NCBI GenBank assembly: GCA_030627905.1
Contig: DAOVRZ010000071.1
Location: forward strand, 1-30,688
Length of the DNA: 30,688 nt
Direction: 5' to 3'
DNA from: JAGMES01 sp023128035
GTDB taxonomy: Bacteria; Bacillota; Halanaerobiia; DY22613
The notes under the pieces were generated by a model. The model made no database searches. It worked only from the letters and a program-made list of their open reading frames with translations, and had not been told where the DNA came from. The translations under genes were made by a program, and so were the position numbers. Below are positions 16,668 to 24,812 of this stretch, in pieces; positions within the stretch are counted from its first letter, which is position 1, and the number at the start of each line of letters is the position of its first letter.

Positions 16668-17447
16668 ATGTCATTTACTCATCTGGTGTTGACAAAAGAA
16701 GATGGGATTGGAATTATTACCATTAACCGTCCCAAAGCTATGAATGCACTTAATACAGAAGTATTAAGTGAGCTAGGAGAAGCAGTCGCAGAATTCCGGT
16801 ATGATTCAGAGGTTAATGTTTGTATTATAACAGGTGAAGGTAAAGCTTTTGTTGCTGGAGCTGACATTGCTGAAATGGCTGAGTTGGATGCAGTTTCTGG
16901 ACGTGAGTTTGGTCGTTTTGGTAACTCTGTATTTACTTCTATTGAAGAGATGGAGAAACCTGTGATTGCAGCAATTAATGGATTTGCTTTAGGTGGTGGG
17001 TGTGAACTGGCTTTGGCTTGTGATATTCGCCTGGCATCAGAAAAAGCTAAATTTGGCCAGCCTGAAGTAGGTTTAGGGATTACTCCAGGCTTTGGTGGTA
17101 CCCAACGTTTGGTTCGGGCAGTTGGCCCTAATAAAGCAAAAGAGTTGATCTTTACGGGAAAGATGATCAATGCTATGGAAGCTCATGCAATGGGTCTTGT
17201 CAACCATGTATATCCTGTTGATAGTCTTATGGAAGAAGCTAAAAAGATGGCAAAAGAGATTGCTAGTAAGGCTCCTTTAGCTATTCAATTCTGCAAGCGG
17301 GCAATCAATGAAGGTATAGAGATGGATTTAAAACGCGGTTTGGAGATGGAATCAAATCTCTTCGGACTTTGTTTCTCTACAGAAGATCAGAAAGAAGGTA
17401 TGGGAGCTTTCTTAGAAAAACGGAAAGCTGATTTCAAAGGAGAATAG
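16668..17447 (+). CDS. crt: 3-hydroxybutyryl-CoA dehydratase (crotonase)
   Basis: Reversible hydration of crotonyl-CoA to 3-hydroxybutyryl-CoA; here it joins the crotonyl-CoA made by Kal to the Hbd/thiolase branch. It has 259 residues. The oxyanion-hole segments (FVAGADIAEM and ALGGGCELALACD) and both catalytic glutamates, Glu113 (GGCEL) and Glu133 (QPEVGLGITPGFGG), are present. It is the last gene of the operon. Its TAG stop directly abuts an inserted repeat element (copy 2), which is followed by a terminator. Butyryl-CoA dehydrogenase and Etf genes, often next in butyrate operons, are absent here. Confidence 0.95.
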   Translation: MSFTHLVLTKEDGIGIITINRPKAMNALNTEVLSELGEAVAEFRYDSEVNVCIITGEGKAFVAGADIAEMAELDAVSGREFGRFGNSVFTSIEEMEKPVIAAINGFALGGGCELALACDIRLASEKAKFGQPEVGLGITPGFGGTQRLVRAVGPNKAKELIFTGKMINAMEAHAMGLVNHVYPVDSLMEEAKKMAKEIASKAPLAIQFCKRAINEGIEMDLKRGLEMESNLFGLCFSTEDQKEGMGAFLEKRKADFKGE

Positions 17448-17503
17448 TGAACTCGTTCAGTTAAAGCTGAACATCGAGTGGGAGTCTTATTTTAAAAGAT
17501 AAA
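17447..17503 (-). mobile_element. Miniature IS200/IS605-type element (copy 2, internally deleted)
   Basis: It starts GTGAACTCGTTCAG, with the same AGCTGAAC hairpin as copy 1 (one change). It then jumps from AACATCG directly to AGTGGGAGTCTTAT and ends AAAAGATAAA. Compared with copy 1 it lacks about 60 central bases holding two of the three hairpins, while both ends are kept. At about 57 bp this is nearly the minimum of two ends. The G of GTGAAC is the last base of the crt stop TAG. Confidence 0.7.
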
Positions 17504-17530
17504 AAAGATGGGTTAACACCCATCTTTTTT
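17501..17530. terminator. Bidirectional terminator between crt and the diguanylate cyclase gene
   Basis: AAAAAAGATGGGT (17501-17513) pairs with ACCCATCTTTTTT (17518-17530) around TAAC. With A-runs on one side and T-runs on the other it can end transcription from both directions. It closes the lysine operon and the convergent minus-strand gene. Confidence 0.92.
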
Positions 17531-17533
17531 ATT

Positions 17534-18730
17534 CTAAGTATAAATCTGTATTTGATTTTTACCATGTTGTTTAGCGAGATACATGGCATTATCTGCTCTA
17601 CGTATCAATTCGTTTGGTAGATCGTTTTTTTCTTCAATGAGCGGGGTGGTTAATGATGATAATCCTAAACTAACAGTAACCGATATATTATCCAAATGAG
17701 GGATTTTTGCCTGACTAATAGAAGTAAGGATGCGGTGTGCAATTTGCTCAGCATTGATCTTATCTGTCTCTGGTAAAAGGACAACAAATTCTTCGCCACC
17801 ATAGCGGAAAATACAATCGGTGCGACGAATACATTTTATAAGTGTTAGACCGACCATCTTTAAAACTTCGTCTCCTAGGTCATGGCCAAATCTATCATTT
17901 ACTTTTTTAAAGTCATCTATATCTATCATGATAACATGTAAATTTTGACTAGTGTTCAAAATAAAAGGGAGTTCTTTTTCCCACCATGCTGATAATGCAT
18001 GACGATTACATAGTCCGGTTAAGGCATCTGTATTGGCTTTTGAAGTTTGAGTCTCTAATTCTTTTTGGGTATTCAGTTGGAAAAACACACCTAATACAGG
18101 AACAACAACAAGTAAACCTCCAGGTATTCCCTGAGCTTGATAGCAAATAGCCATAATAACTCCAGTAGAATAATATATTGGGCGAACTGTTCCTAATTGA
18201 TTCAGCCAGATTTTTATAAAAAATTTAAAAAATGTAGTATTATCACGAATGGTTACCATTTTACTAACTAAAGCAAAGTTGATTATATCAAAGGTTATTA
18301 CCATGCCCATTGCCCATAAGAAATCTTTACTAATATTGAAAGATAAATTGGGGGGCATAAACATAGCAGCGATAAATATGCAAATACTGATCTGACTGAT
18401 GTTGAAAATTATCTTATAGGGTGCTCTTTTTTTTATAATATGATTTATTATTGTTCCAGGAATATAAACCCACATACCTGCAATGGGTCCAAATAATAAC
18501 ATAGCACAGATCATAATTGGATAACTTAAGCTAATTGTAACCCCATTAGGCAGAGAAACACTGAGTAGGTCAGCAAAGATGTTTATCACCATAAAGATAA
18601 TAAGTTCTATATTAGTCAAGGGATTTACTCGTGGAAGATGGGTGAATAATATAGTTAAGCCAATGGCTGGAATACCGACACAAAATAATTTAGTTTCAAT
18701 TTCTTTCCAGGTTAATTTATTGGATTCCAT
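17534..18730 (-). CDS. Membrane-bound diguanylate cyclase
   Basis: The 398-residue protein has about six hydrophobic segments in residues 15-215 (an integral membrane sensor region with no family I can name), a short linker, and a GGDEF domain from about 230 to the end. The active-site motif is GGEEF (311-315), with KANTDALTGLCNR at the domain start and MIDIDDFKKVND for metal binding. The inhibitory I-site RxxD is intact (Arg302-Asp305, five residues before GGEEF), so it should make cyclic di-GMP with product feedback. The start ATG follows GAGAGGAGAA. It is convergent with crt. Confidence 0.92.
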   Translation of the reverse strand: MESNKLTWKEIETKLFCVGIPAIGLTILFTHLPRVNPLTNIELIIFMVINIFADLLSVSLPNGVTISLSYPIMICAMLLFGPIAGMWVYIPGTIINHIIKKRAPYKIIFNISQISICIFIAAMFMPPNLSFNISKDFLWAMGMVITFDIINFALVSKMVTIRDNTTFFKFFIKIWLNQLGTVRPIYYSTGVIMAICYQAQGIPGGLLVVVPVLGVFFQLNTQKELETQTSKANTDALTGLCNRHALSAWWEKELPFILNTSQNLHVIMIDIDDFKKVNDRFGHDLGDEVLKMVGLTLIKCIRRTDCIFRYGGEEFVVLLPETDKINAEQIAHRILTSISQAKIPHLDNISVTVSLGLSSLTTPLIEEKNDLPNELIRRADNAMYLAKQHGKNQIQIYT

Positions 18731-18907
18731 ACTTATTCTCCTCTCTAGTCCAATTATAGTGGTTTAATTGATGCTATTATTATAAATTTCGTGAGGAGTA
18801 TGTAAAATTCCTGCTTTGAAAATATTTTTCCCAAAAAGAAAATTATTCAGAACCCTGTAAAATATTAATATTAAGTCTAAATTTAATTTTTATTAATAAA
18901 ATTATAA

Positions 18908-18935
18908 CTAAAAGGTGCTTTTTAGCACCTTTTAG
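18908..18935 (-). terminator. Terminator of the HD-domain gene
   Basis: A 12-bp stem, CTAAAAGGTGCT (18908-18919) with AGCACCTTTTAG (18924-18935) around a TTTT loop. It directly follows the stop of the minus-strand HD gene. The remaining 18736-18907 is AT-rich and has no gene; it likely holds the promoter of the cyclase gene. Confidence 0.85.
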
Positions 18936-18936
18936 A

Positions 18937-19569
18937 TTAAGGAATTTGAATATCGTTAATATCTTTTAAACGAGTCTCTAAAGCATTAAGTAATTTAGTA
19001 ACAATATCTATGGTTTCGCTATATAATTGTTCTCCTATTTGCCTGCTAACGTCAAAATAAAGGCGTTTATAATCTCTAAGTCGTTTTTTGCTTCGATTTT
19101 CAAGAACTTCTTTAATTGAACCTCGTTTTCCCATTACTCCTCGAATCATCCCCATCAAACCAAGTCGGTCTAAACCATCAGCATCATAAACGATTTTTTC
19201 TTCGATAGTTTCGGGTGGAATTCTTGAAGTGGCTGTATGACGCACTACGATTCGAACAATTTTACAAGCATCTTCTTCTTTTACCCATGTTGATTTTAAG
19301 TACATATCTGTGATAGAGCCGCCAATGAAACCGTGCATATTTCCATCTTCATCATAAGTTCTTCCAATATCATGAAATAGAGCACCGCAGATTAAGATAA
19401 AAGGATTAACTGCATCTTCAATAGCTTTGGCAATCTTTAGCGAATAGCGTAAAACTTCGAGAACGTGGGAATAATCATGCCCTTCAGAATGGCGATGTTT
19501 ATCGCGAATAAAAGCTTCGATCTCTTGAATTAATTTATGTTCTTTGGGAGTGATACGACGTGTAAGCAT
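18937..19569 (-). CDS. HD-domain metal-dependent phosphohydrolase
   Basis: A 210-residue soluble protein with the HD signature: His35 in GHDYSHVLEVL, His66-Asp67 in ALFHDIGR, His111 in VVRHTATS and Asp129 in VYDADGLDRLG. Such small stand-alone HD proteins hydrolyse nucleotides or phosphoesters; the substrate is unknown. The ATG has a GGAAGGGGA site. It lies 27 bases downstream of the RtcB-like gene and is probably co-transcribed with it, so it may act on the same nucleic acid or nucleotide substrate. That link is inference. Confidence 0.85.
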   Translation of the reverse strand: MLTRRITPKEHKLIQEIEAFIRDKHRHSEGHDYSHVLEVLRYSLKIAKAIEDAVNPFILICGALFHDIGRTYDEDGNMHGFIGGSITDMYLKSTWVKEEDACKIVRIVVRHTATSRIPPETIEEKIVYDADGLDRLGLMGMIRGVMGKRGSIKEVLENRSKKRLRDYKRLYFDVSRQIGEQLYSETIDIVTKLLNALETRLKDINDIQIP

Positions 19570-19596
19570 ATAAATCCCCTTCCTGTTTTAAAATCG

Positions 19597-20781
19597 TTAA
19601 ATCTTTAATGTATAGATTGGGATTAATGTTGCGTTAACATTTGCTAGGCTTAAGTCTAAGGTTTGAGTTAGAACTTGCTGGCCACGATATTCATAGGGAA
19701 GTTCATGAACATGTTGAACTATTTTTTTACCCATACCAGTAGTTGTGCTCAGTTCATAATAGCGCTTGTCATCTATTTCCCATACCTGAGTTATATCTAG
19801 TACATCTGGGAAATAATAACCTCCACCATGTGGCAAAATATTTGTCTTCAGAAGTCGTTCATATAGATCTAAATTAAGGGCACGTTGGGTGAATCCTAGT
19901 CTTTCAATCTGTTCCTTAGTAAGATTGTTTTTTCCACTAATCAGGTAACCAGGTCGATCAGCTCTAAGCATTAAAGGAAAAACGGTCTCTTCATCTGTAA
20001 ATTTGTGACAACCTAAGACAATTTCATTAAGCCCTGTTAAACCTTGATGATTTTGATTGGTGATTGATGTGAAATCGCCAAAAAGCTGATGAGCTACATA
20101 GTTGCGGCGTTGCTTAGTAAATTCTTCTACCATTTTGTAAAATGTTAAGTATTCTTTTGCATTTTTTCCGATGAGGTAATTGATTTCACCAAAAGGAGTT
20201 TCTAAAGTATGGGCCATAGATTTTAGTATCTTGCTCTTATCAATATAAAGTCCAAATTGCTCATCATTATCTCCCCTGAATTCATTACCTGCTCCGTGGA
20301 TGACAAAAATATAAGGTGGAAGATTTACATTATCTACAACTTTAAAGAGGTTGATAAAATGGTTACTGGCATTGAAGTCCCATTTAATATGAGTACCAGC
20401 AATCTCTCCTAGGTCATTTTTTAGATCAACTAAAGATTGAAGTAATTTTTCATATTGGGGAAGATAATAAATTCCACCAATTAGCATGCCACAGGCATTG
20501 GGTTTTAAGTCAAGGGGAATCAATTCTTCTTTATTATTCCCCCACGAAATGATTCCACCATATCCTATACCTGCGTTAAACCTGTAAATGTTACGTGTAA
20601 TCGTTACATCAGGTGCTCCTACAAAAAATGCATTTGGTTTTAATCCTAAAGATTCTTGGAGAAAATGAAGTTTAGCAAGTCCAAAAGTCATAACCTGAAT
20701 GCCGATTTTTGATCCGCTATCTTTTACTCCAAGGGAAAAAATATGTTTCCGTGCAAAGTTTAATCTTTCCTCTTTATTCAT
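19597..20781 (-). CDS. Highly divergent RtcB-like protein
   Basis: This 394-residue protein has no obvious overall match, but its motifs follow the order of the RNA ligase RtcB: APDV (56-59; RtcB MPDV), NACGM (95-99; RtcB IGCGM), NASNHFINLF (137-146; RtcB GTGNHFIEI), VIHGAGNEFRG (160-170; RtcB LHSGSRG), a helix ending FTKQRRNYV (221-229; RtcB FASLNRDAM), NQNHQGL (242-248; RtcB HHNYV), RADRPGYLISG (273-283; RtcB ARAGQYGIIPG) and PHGGG (317-321; RtcB HGAGR). This keeps the metal ligands Cys97, His141, His162 and His245 and the guanylated His318. The Asp of the DIGCG motif is replaced (PNACG), and the residues after HGGG differ. It may be an RNA ligase, or an RtcB-fold enzyme with another job. 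The start MNKEER has a good AAGGGG site; a nearer upstream ATG runs into a stop. Confidence 0.72.
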   Translation of the reverse strand: MNKEERLNFARKHIFSLGVKDSGSKIGIQVMTFGLAKLHFLQESLGLKPNAFFVGAPDVTITRNIYRFNAGIGYGGIISWGNNKEELIPLDLKPNACGMLIGGIYYLPQYEKLLQSLVDLKNDLGEIAGTHIKWDFNASNHFINLFKVVDNVNLPPYIFVIHGAGNEFRGDNDEQFGLYIDKSKILKSMAHTLETPFGEINYLIGKNAKEYLTFYKMVEEFTKQRRNYVAHQLFGDFTSITNQNHQGLTGLNEIVLGCHKFTDEETVFPLMLRADRPGYLISGKNNLTKEQIERLGFTQRALNLDLYERLLKTNILPHGGGYYFPDVLDITQVWEIDDKRYYELSTTTGMGKKIVQHVHELPYEYRGQQVLTQTLDLSLANVNATLIPIYTLKI

Positions 20782-20959
20782 TCATTATTTTCCCCTTTCC
20801 CATTAATTTTTACTTACTACTTTTATTAAAAAAAGGGCTTCTTAAAAATTAATATTTTTAAGGCTAGCTGATTATGACTAATTTTTTTTTTGAGAGGGAA
20901 GGAATTTCTACATGTAGTGGCTAATTGTAAAGATAATACAGAATAGAGGTGAATTAAAG

Positions 20960-21361
20960 ATGAAGAATATACTGATCATTTTTTCTAAAGAAAATAAAAT
21001 TAGTGGTTATGCTGAAGATTTACGTAAAGGTGCAGAATCAAATGGAAATAGGGTGACGTTAAAGGAGACAGATAATCGTGGTGAACTGATTACTTGTCAT
21101 CCTTATGACGTAGTTATAGTTGGAAGTAAGATTGAGGGATTCTTTGATAGTAAAATTCCTGGAGTTATGAAACAATATCTGGCTCGCATGAAGCGAACCG
21201 AGGGAAAGAAAGCTATTGCCTTTATTAATCATAAACTGATTGGAACTAGTAAAGGTGTGAGGAAATTGATGGGAGTTATGGAATCAGAAGGTTTTATTGT
21301 GAAGGATTTTCGGGCATTTTCTTCTGGAAAAGAAGCATTGGAATTTGGAAAAAAACTCTAA
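20960..21361 (+). CDS. Flavodoxin-like fold protein
   Basis: A 133-residue protein with the alternating beta/alpha pattern of flavodoxins: KNILIIFSKENKISGYAEDL at the start (phosphate-binding loop position), then YDVVIVGSKIEGF and a conserved-looking KKAIAFINHKLIG strand. The usual S/T-rich FMN loop (TxTGNT) is not present in clear form, so FMN binding is uncertain. The ATG follows AGAGGTG. It is divergent from the RtcB-like gene; the 178-base gap contains a CTTAAAAAT/ATTTTTAAG palindrome (about 20840-20862). Confidence 0.65.
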   Translation: MKNILIIFSKENKISGYAEDLRKGAESNGNRVTLKETDNRGELITCHPYDVVIVGSKIEGFFDSKIPGVMKQYLARMKRTEGKKAIAFINHKLIGTSKGVRKLMGVMESEGFIVKDFRAFSSGKEALEFGKKL

Positions 21362-21414
21362 CAAAGAAGTATGTTTGTTAAGAAGAATTTTTCGTTAATT
21401 TTGTAAGTCGGTAC

Positions 21415-21443
21415 TTGTCAAGAAGAATAATTTAGGATATACT
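21415..21443 (+). promoter_or_regulatory. Sigma-A promoter upstream of the DUF1934-XapX-pyrG genes
   Basis: TTGTCA (21415-21420), a 17-base spacer and TATACT (21438-21443). Transcription would start near 21451 and produce a leader of about 170 bases before the ATG at 21622, with a strong hairpin early in it. Confidence 0.7.
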
Positions 21444-21458
21444 ATATAAGGATGTATT

Positions 21459-21497
21459 GAGAATTCCACAGTGAGCTAATTTTGCTGTGGAATTTCT
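21459..21497 (+). promoter_or_regulatory. Leader hairpin, possible attenuator
   Basis: AGAATTCCACAG pairs with CTGTGGAATTTCT around a loop of about 13 bases, directly after the promoter start site. A weak T-rich stretch follows. It may be a terminator or attenuator governing the DUF1934-XapX-pyrG transcript. pyrG leaders in Bacillota are known to be regulated by CTP-sensitive reiterative transcription, but the GGGC start signal of that mechanism is not seen here. Confidence 0.4.
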
Positions 21498-21621
21498 ATT
21501 TGATATTTTCTATTTTTTACATAGATATTGCAATTATTAATCTTTTTTGTTGGGTCATACTATAAATAATCGTCATGTGATATATAACCATGTGAGAAAA
21601 TCTAAAAAAGGGGTTTTTCTT

Positions 21622-22038
21622 ATGGCCGTGAGTATTATTCTTGAGATAAAAAATTTTCTTAAGCAGGATGGAGAACAAAATATTATTAACTGTCAAACCC
21701 GAGGCTATCTCTACCAAAAAGGACAGGCTACCTATCTAAAATATTCGGAGGTAGCTGAAGGTCTTGAGGGGGTTCAAACGACCCTGAAATTAGAGAAGAA
21801 TCGGGTTATTTTAATTCGCTACGGAAATATTTCAATGCGACAGATTTTTCAAGAAGGAGTTAAAGATGAAGGAGATTATCAAACTCCATATGGTAATATT
21901 CCTATGTCAGTAGAGACTAGCTCTCTTGAACAAGCATTGGGTATAAATGAAGGTCGAATTCGAATTCAATATGATCTTTACTTGGGTAATGAGTTAAATA
22001 GTAATAATGTCTTAGAAATTTCCTATCAATCATTGTAA
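21622..22038 (+). CDS. DUF1934 (YwiB-like) beta-barrel protein
   Basis: A 138-residue protein from the ATG at 21622 (AAAAGGGG upstream); in-frame codons back to 21547 lack a ribosome site. The pattern fits the lipocalin-like DUF1934 family: ATYLKYSEVAEGLEGVQTTLKLEKNRVILIRYG, here split into ATYLKYSEVAEGLEG and VQTTLKLEKNRVILIRYG, then a TPYGNIPMSVET segment and IQYDLYLGNE near the end. The function is unknown. In many Bacillota this gene sits near argS or pyrG/rpoE, as here with pyrG two genes downstream. Confidence 0.75.
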   Translation: MAVSIILEIKNFLKQDGEQNIINCQTRGYLYQKGQATYLKYSEVAEGLEGVQTTLKLEKNRVILIRYGNISMRQIFQEGVKDEGDYQTPYGNIPMSVETSSLEQALGINEGRIRIQYDLYLGNELNSNNVLEISYQSL

Positions 22039-22070
22039 TAATATAAAAAGTAAAAAATGGAGGAATGTAA

Positions 22071-22232
22071 ATGAAGGAAATTTTATTATCAACATTTACT
22101 GGTATGGGTGTAGGAATATTATTTTCTGTCTTAAAATTACCAATCCCTGCTCCACCAACTTTTGCGAGTGTGATGGGTGTTGTAGGAATTTTTTTAGGAT
22201 ATATTCTTGTCAAGATTGTATTCAAAATATAA
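22071..22232 (+). CDS. XapX-domain small membrane protein
   Basis: A 53-residue protein starting at the ATG at 22071 with GGAGGA upstream. It has two transmembrane helices separated by LKLPIPAPPTFASVMGVVG, the proline-rich turn typical of the XapX (DUF1427) family. It lies between the DUF1934 gene and pyrG, with 16 bases to the pyrG start. Function unknown. Confidence 0.8.
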   Translation: MKEILLSTFTGMGVGILFSVLKLPIPAPPTFASVMGVVGIFLGYILVKIVFKI

Positions 22233-22248
22233 GACTGGAGGGAAATTT

Positions 22249-23850
22249 GTGTCTAAATATGTATTTGTAACAGGCGGGGTTGTGTCAGCATTAGGTAAAG
22301 GTATTACTGCTGCCAGTTTAGGAAGACTTTTAAAGAGTCGAGGTTTAAATGTAAGTATTCAGAAGTTTGATCCGTATTTGAATGTGGATCCTGGAACAAT
22401 GAGTCCATATCAGCATGGTGAAGTTTTTGTTACTGATGATGGAGCCGAGACAGATTTAGATTTAGGTCATTATGAACGGTTTATAGATGAAAATTTAAGT
22501 CAGAACAACAATGTAACCACTGGTAGAATCTATGGTTCAGTTATTGCAAAAGAGAGAAAAGGGGAATACTTAGGTGGAACAGTACAAGTAATCCCACATA
22601 TTACTAACGAGATTAAAGAACGAATTACTCGAGTTGGTCGGGAAACCAATGCGGATGTAGTTATTACAGAGATTGGTGGAACAGTAGGGGATATAGAGAG
22701 CTTGCCGTTTTTGGAAGCAATTCGACAGTTAAAAATGAATCTTGGAAGAGAGAATGTATTATATATTCATTGTACTTTAGTTCCATATTTAGCTGCTGCT
22801 GGAGAATTGAAAACTAAGCCTACTCAACATAGTGTTAAAGAATTACGGAGTATAGGTATTCAGCCAAATGTCATTGTATGTCGATCTGAGCATCATTTAT
22901 CAAAAAGTGTGAAAGATAAGATCGCCCTCTTTTGTGATATTGATCTTGAAGCTGTTATTGAACTTAAAGATGTAAAAAGTATATATGAAGTACCTTTAAT
23001 CCTTGAAAAACAGGGATTGGATAAAATTGTTCTTAAGTATTTAGGTCTGGAAGCAAAAACTCCTGACTTGGTTGAATGGAAATCTATGGTTGAAAAAATG
23101 ATGAGTTTAGAGAAAATAGTTAAAGTAGCTATTGTTGGTAAATATGTACAACTACAAGACGCCTATATTAGTATTTACGAATCTCTTCGTCATGCTGGAG
23201 TTACTCATGATGCAAATGTAGAGATTAAATGGGTTCATGCTGAAGAGTTAGAGAAAAAAGAAGCAGCAGAGTGTTTACAAGGTGTAGATGCGATTTTAGT
23301 TCCAGGTGGTTTTGGTGATAGAGGTATTGAAGGAAAAGTAAAAGCAGCTCAATATGCTCGCGAAAATAAGATACCTTATTTCGGGATTTGTTTAGGGATG
23401 CAGATTTCAGTAATTGAATTTGCTCGTAATGTTCTTGGGTGGAAAGATGCACATAGTGCTGAATTTGAAGAAGTGGAGCATCCAGTTATAGATCTTATGC
23501 CAGAACAAAGAGATATAGAAGAGATGGGTGGAACCATGCGTTTAGGAATCTATCCATGTAAATTAGATGAAGGTACTTTGGCATATAGTGCCTATGGACA
23601 AGAGATTATTTATGAACGTCATCGCCATCGGTATGAGTTCAATAATCAGTTCCGTTCACAGATTACTGAGGCTGGCATGAAACTTACTGGTCTTTCTCCT
23701 GATGAACGTCTGGTTGAAATTGTGGAGGTTCTGGATCATCCATGGTATTTAGGGTGTCAGTTCCATCCTGAATTTAAATCTCGTCCAAATAGACCGCATC
23801 CTTTGTTTGTAAAGTTTGTTGAAGCAGCTGTTAAGAAAAAATACGATTAA
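22249..23850 (+). CDS. pyrG: CTP synthase
   Basis: Makes CTP from UTP, ATP and glutamine. The 533-residue protein starts at the GTG at 22249 (GGAGGG upstream), giving the standard beginning SKYVFVTGGVVSALGKG. The N-terminal synthetase domain (to about residue 265) has the P-loop and the DPYLNVDPGTMSPYQHGEV segment. The C-terminal class I glutaminase has the nucleophile Cys in FGICLGMQ and the His-Glu pair in QFHPEFKSRP. All key residues are present. Confidence 0.98.
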   Translation: MSKYVFVTGGVVSALGKGITAASLGRLLKSRGLNVSIQKFDPYLNVDPGTMSPYQHGEVFVTDDGAETDLDLGHYERFIDENLSQNNNVTTGRIYGSVIAKERKGEYLGGTVQVIPHITNEIKERITRVGRETNADVVITEIGGTVGDIESLPFLEAIRQLKMNLGRENVLYIHCTLVPYLAAAGELKTKPTQHSVKELRSIGIQPNVIVCRSEHHLSKSVKDKIALFCDIDLEAVIELKDVKSIYEVPLILEKQGLDKIVLKYLGLEAKTPDLVEWKSMVEKMMSLEKIVKVAIVGKYVQLQDAYISIYESLRHAGVTHDANVEIKWVHAEELEKKEAAECLQGVDAILVPGGFGDRGIEGKVKAAQYARENKIPYFGICLGMQISVIEFARNVLGWKDAHSAEFEEVEHPVIDLMPEQRDIEEMGGTMRLGIYPCKLDEGTLAYSAYGQEIIYERHRHRYEFNNQFRSQITEAGMKLTGLSPDERLVEIVEVLDHPWYLGCQFHPEFKSRPNRPHPLFVKFVEAAVKKKYD

Positions 23851-23858
23851 TACAATTT

Positions 23859-23887
23859 ACCCTTGCTTTTTGGCGGGGGTTTTTGTT
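23859..23887 (+). terminator. Probable terminator of pyrG
   Basis: ACCC-TT-GC pairs imperfectly with GC-GG-GGGT around a T-rich loop, followed by TTTTTG. The stem is short, but the position just after the pyrG stop supports it. Confidence 0.6.
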
Positions 23888-23973
23888 TATAATGTGGTTA
23901 TTGAAAAATGGGCAAACATGTTTAATACTCCATCTCTTTGGTAATAATGGTTGTAGTAAAGGAGGAGATGGAT

Positions 23974-24726
23974 ATGAAAAAAACAATTATCTTTGGATTT
24001 ATTATATTAATGTTAATTACTATGGGAAGTGTGATAAAAGCTGAACGATATGCAGGGGAGATAATTCAGGTTGATCTTGAAGAGAAGACCTTAGTGTTAA
24101 GATCAGAGAATGGTCAGAAAATGGATTTGAAATTAGCAGAAGATGCTGAACTTTATTATAACAATATAGATGCAGCATTAGGTAAGTATACTCCCGTAAC
24201 CCAGAAAGACTATGTTAGTGGATATCTAGAGACAAATGAAGATGGATTAATTAAGACAGCTCATTTTTATTACCTTGTTAGAGAAGGGGTTATTGTAAAA
24301 CTTGAATCTGGTGAATTGGTATTAAGAGATACAGAAAGTGGTATCTGCAATACATATATAACCAAAAGCAATTTGGAACTGTATTTAAATCATCTTCCTG
24401 CTGAGAAGGATCAAATTATATCTGGAATGAAAGCATTAGTAATCTTAAATTATCAGTTTCAAGTAAAAAAGTTAGCTGTGATACATTATGATTATACAGG
24501 TTTTATTGAAGAGGTTGATGTAGAAAATAAAATTCTCGTGATTAATATAGGAACACGTTTGCAGTCCGCACTTCAAAAATATCAATTGAGCGAAAAAGTA
24601 ATGTGGGATTCCCGTGAATGGACTGGCTTAGAAAAGATGGTTCAAAATAATACTTTTCTTCTTGTTCAATTTGTAGTTGAAGATGGTCGGAATATCATAT
24701 CATATCTGAATGTGCGCTCCTTATAG
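23974..24726 (+). CDS. Exported protein of unknown function with repeated beta modules
   Basis: A 250-residue protein from the ATG at 23974, which follows AAAGGAGGAG; upstream in-frame ATGs lack a site. It has a signal peptide (MKKTIIFGFIILMLITMGSV, probable cut after IKA). The mature part contains three similar stretches that read as small beta barrels: GEIIQVDLEEKTLVLRSENG, then GVIVKLESGELVLRDTESG, then GFIEEVDVENKILVINIG. These resemble DUF5666-like modules. I do not recognise the whole protein. The stop codon lies inside its own terminator hairpin. Confidence 0.7.
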   Translation: MKKTIIFGFIILMLITMGSVIKAERYAGEIIQVDLEEKTLVLRSENGQKMDLKLAEDAELYYNNIDAALGKYTPVTQKDYVSGYLETNEDGLIKTAHFYYLVREGVIVKLESGELVLRDTESGICNTYITKSNLELYLNHLPAEKDQIISGMKALVILNYQFQVKKLAVIHYDYTGFIEEVDVENKILVINIGTRLQSALQKYQLSEKVMWDSREWTGLEKMVQNNTFLLVQFVVEDGRNIISYLNVRSL

Positions 24727-24740
24727 GGGCACTTTTTTTG
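24711..24740 (+). terminator. Terminator overlapping the stop codon of the exported protein gene
   Basis: GTGC-G-CTCC pairs with GGGGCAC around TTATA, followed by seven T. The TAG stop (24724-24726) is at the loop/stem border. Confidence 0.75.
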
Positions 24741-24812
24741 TTTAATTACAATTTTAATGAAGGGATTTTTGAGATAAACTAGAATATGAAAATAAGGAAG
24801 GAGGTTAGGGTA

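Noticed and set aside
21547..21621. Longer N-terminus for the DUF1934 protein.
   Set aside because: No ribosome site at the upstream codon, and the conserved domain begins after the ATG at 22 residues' worth of unrelated sequence; 21622 has AAAAGGGG upstream.
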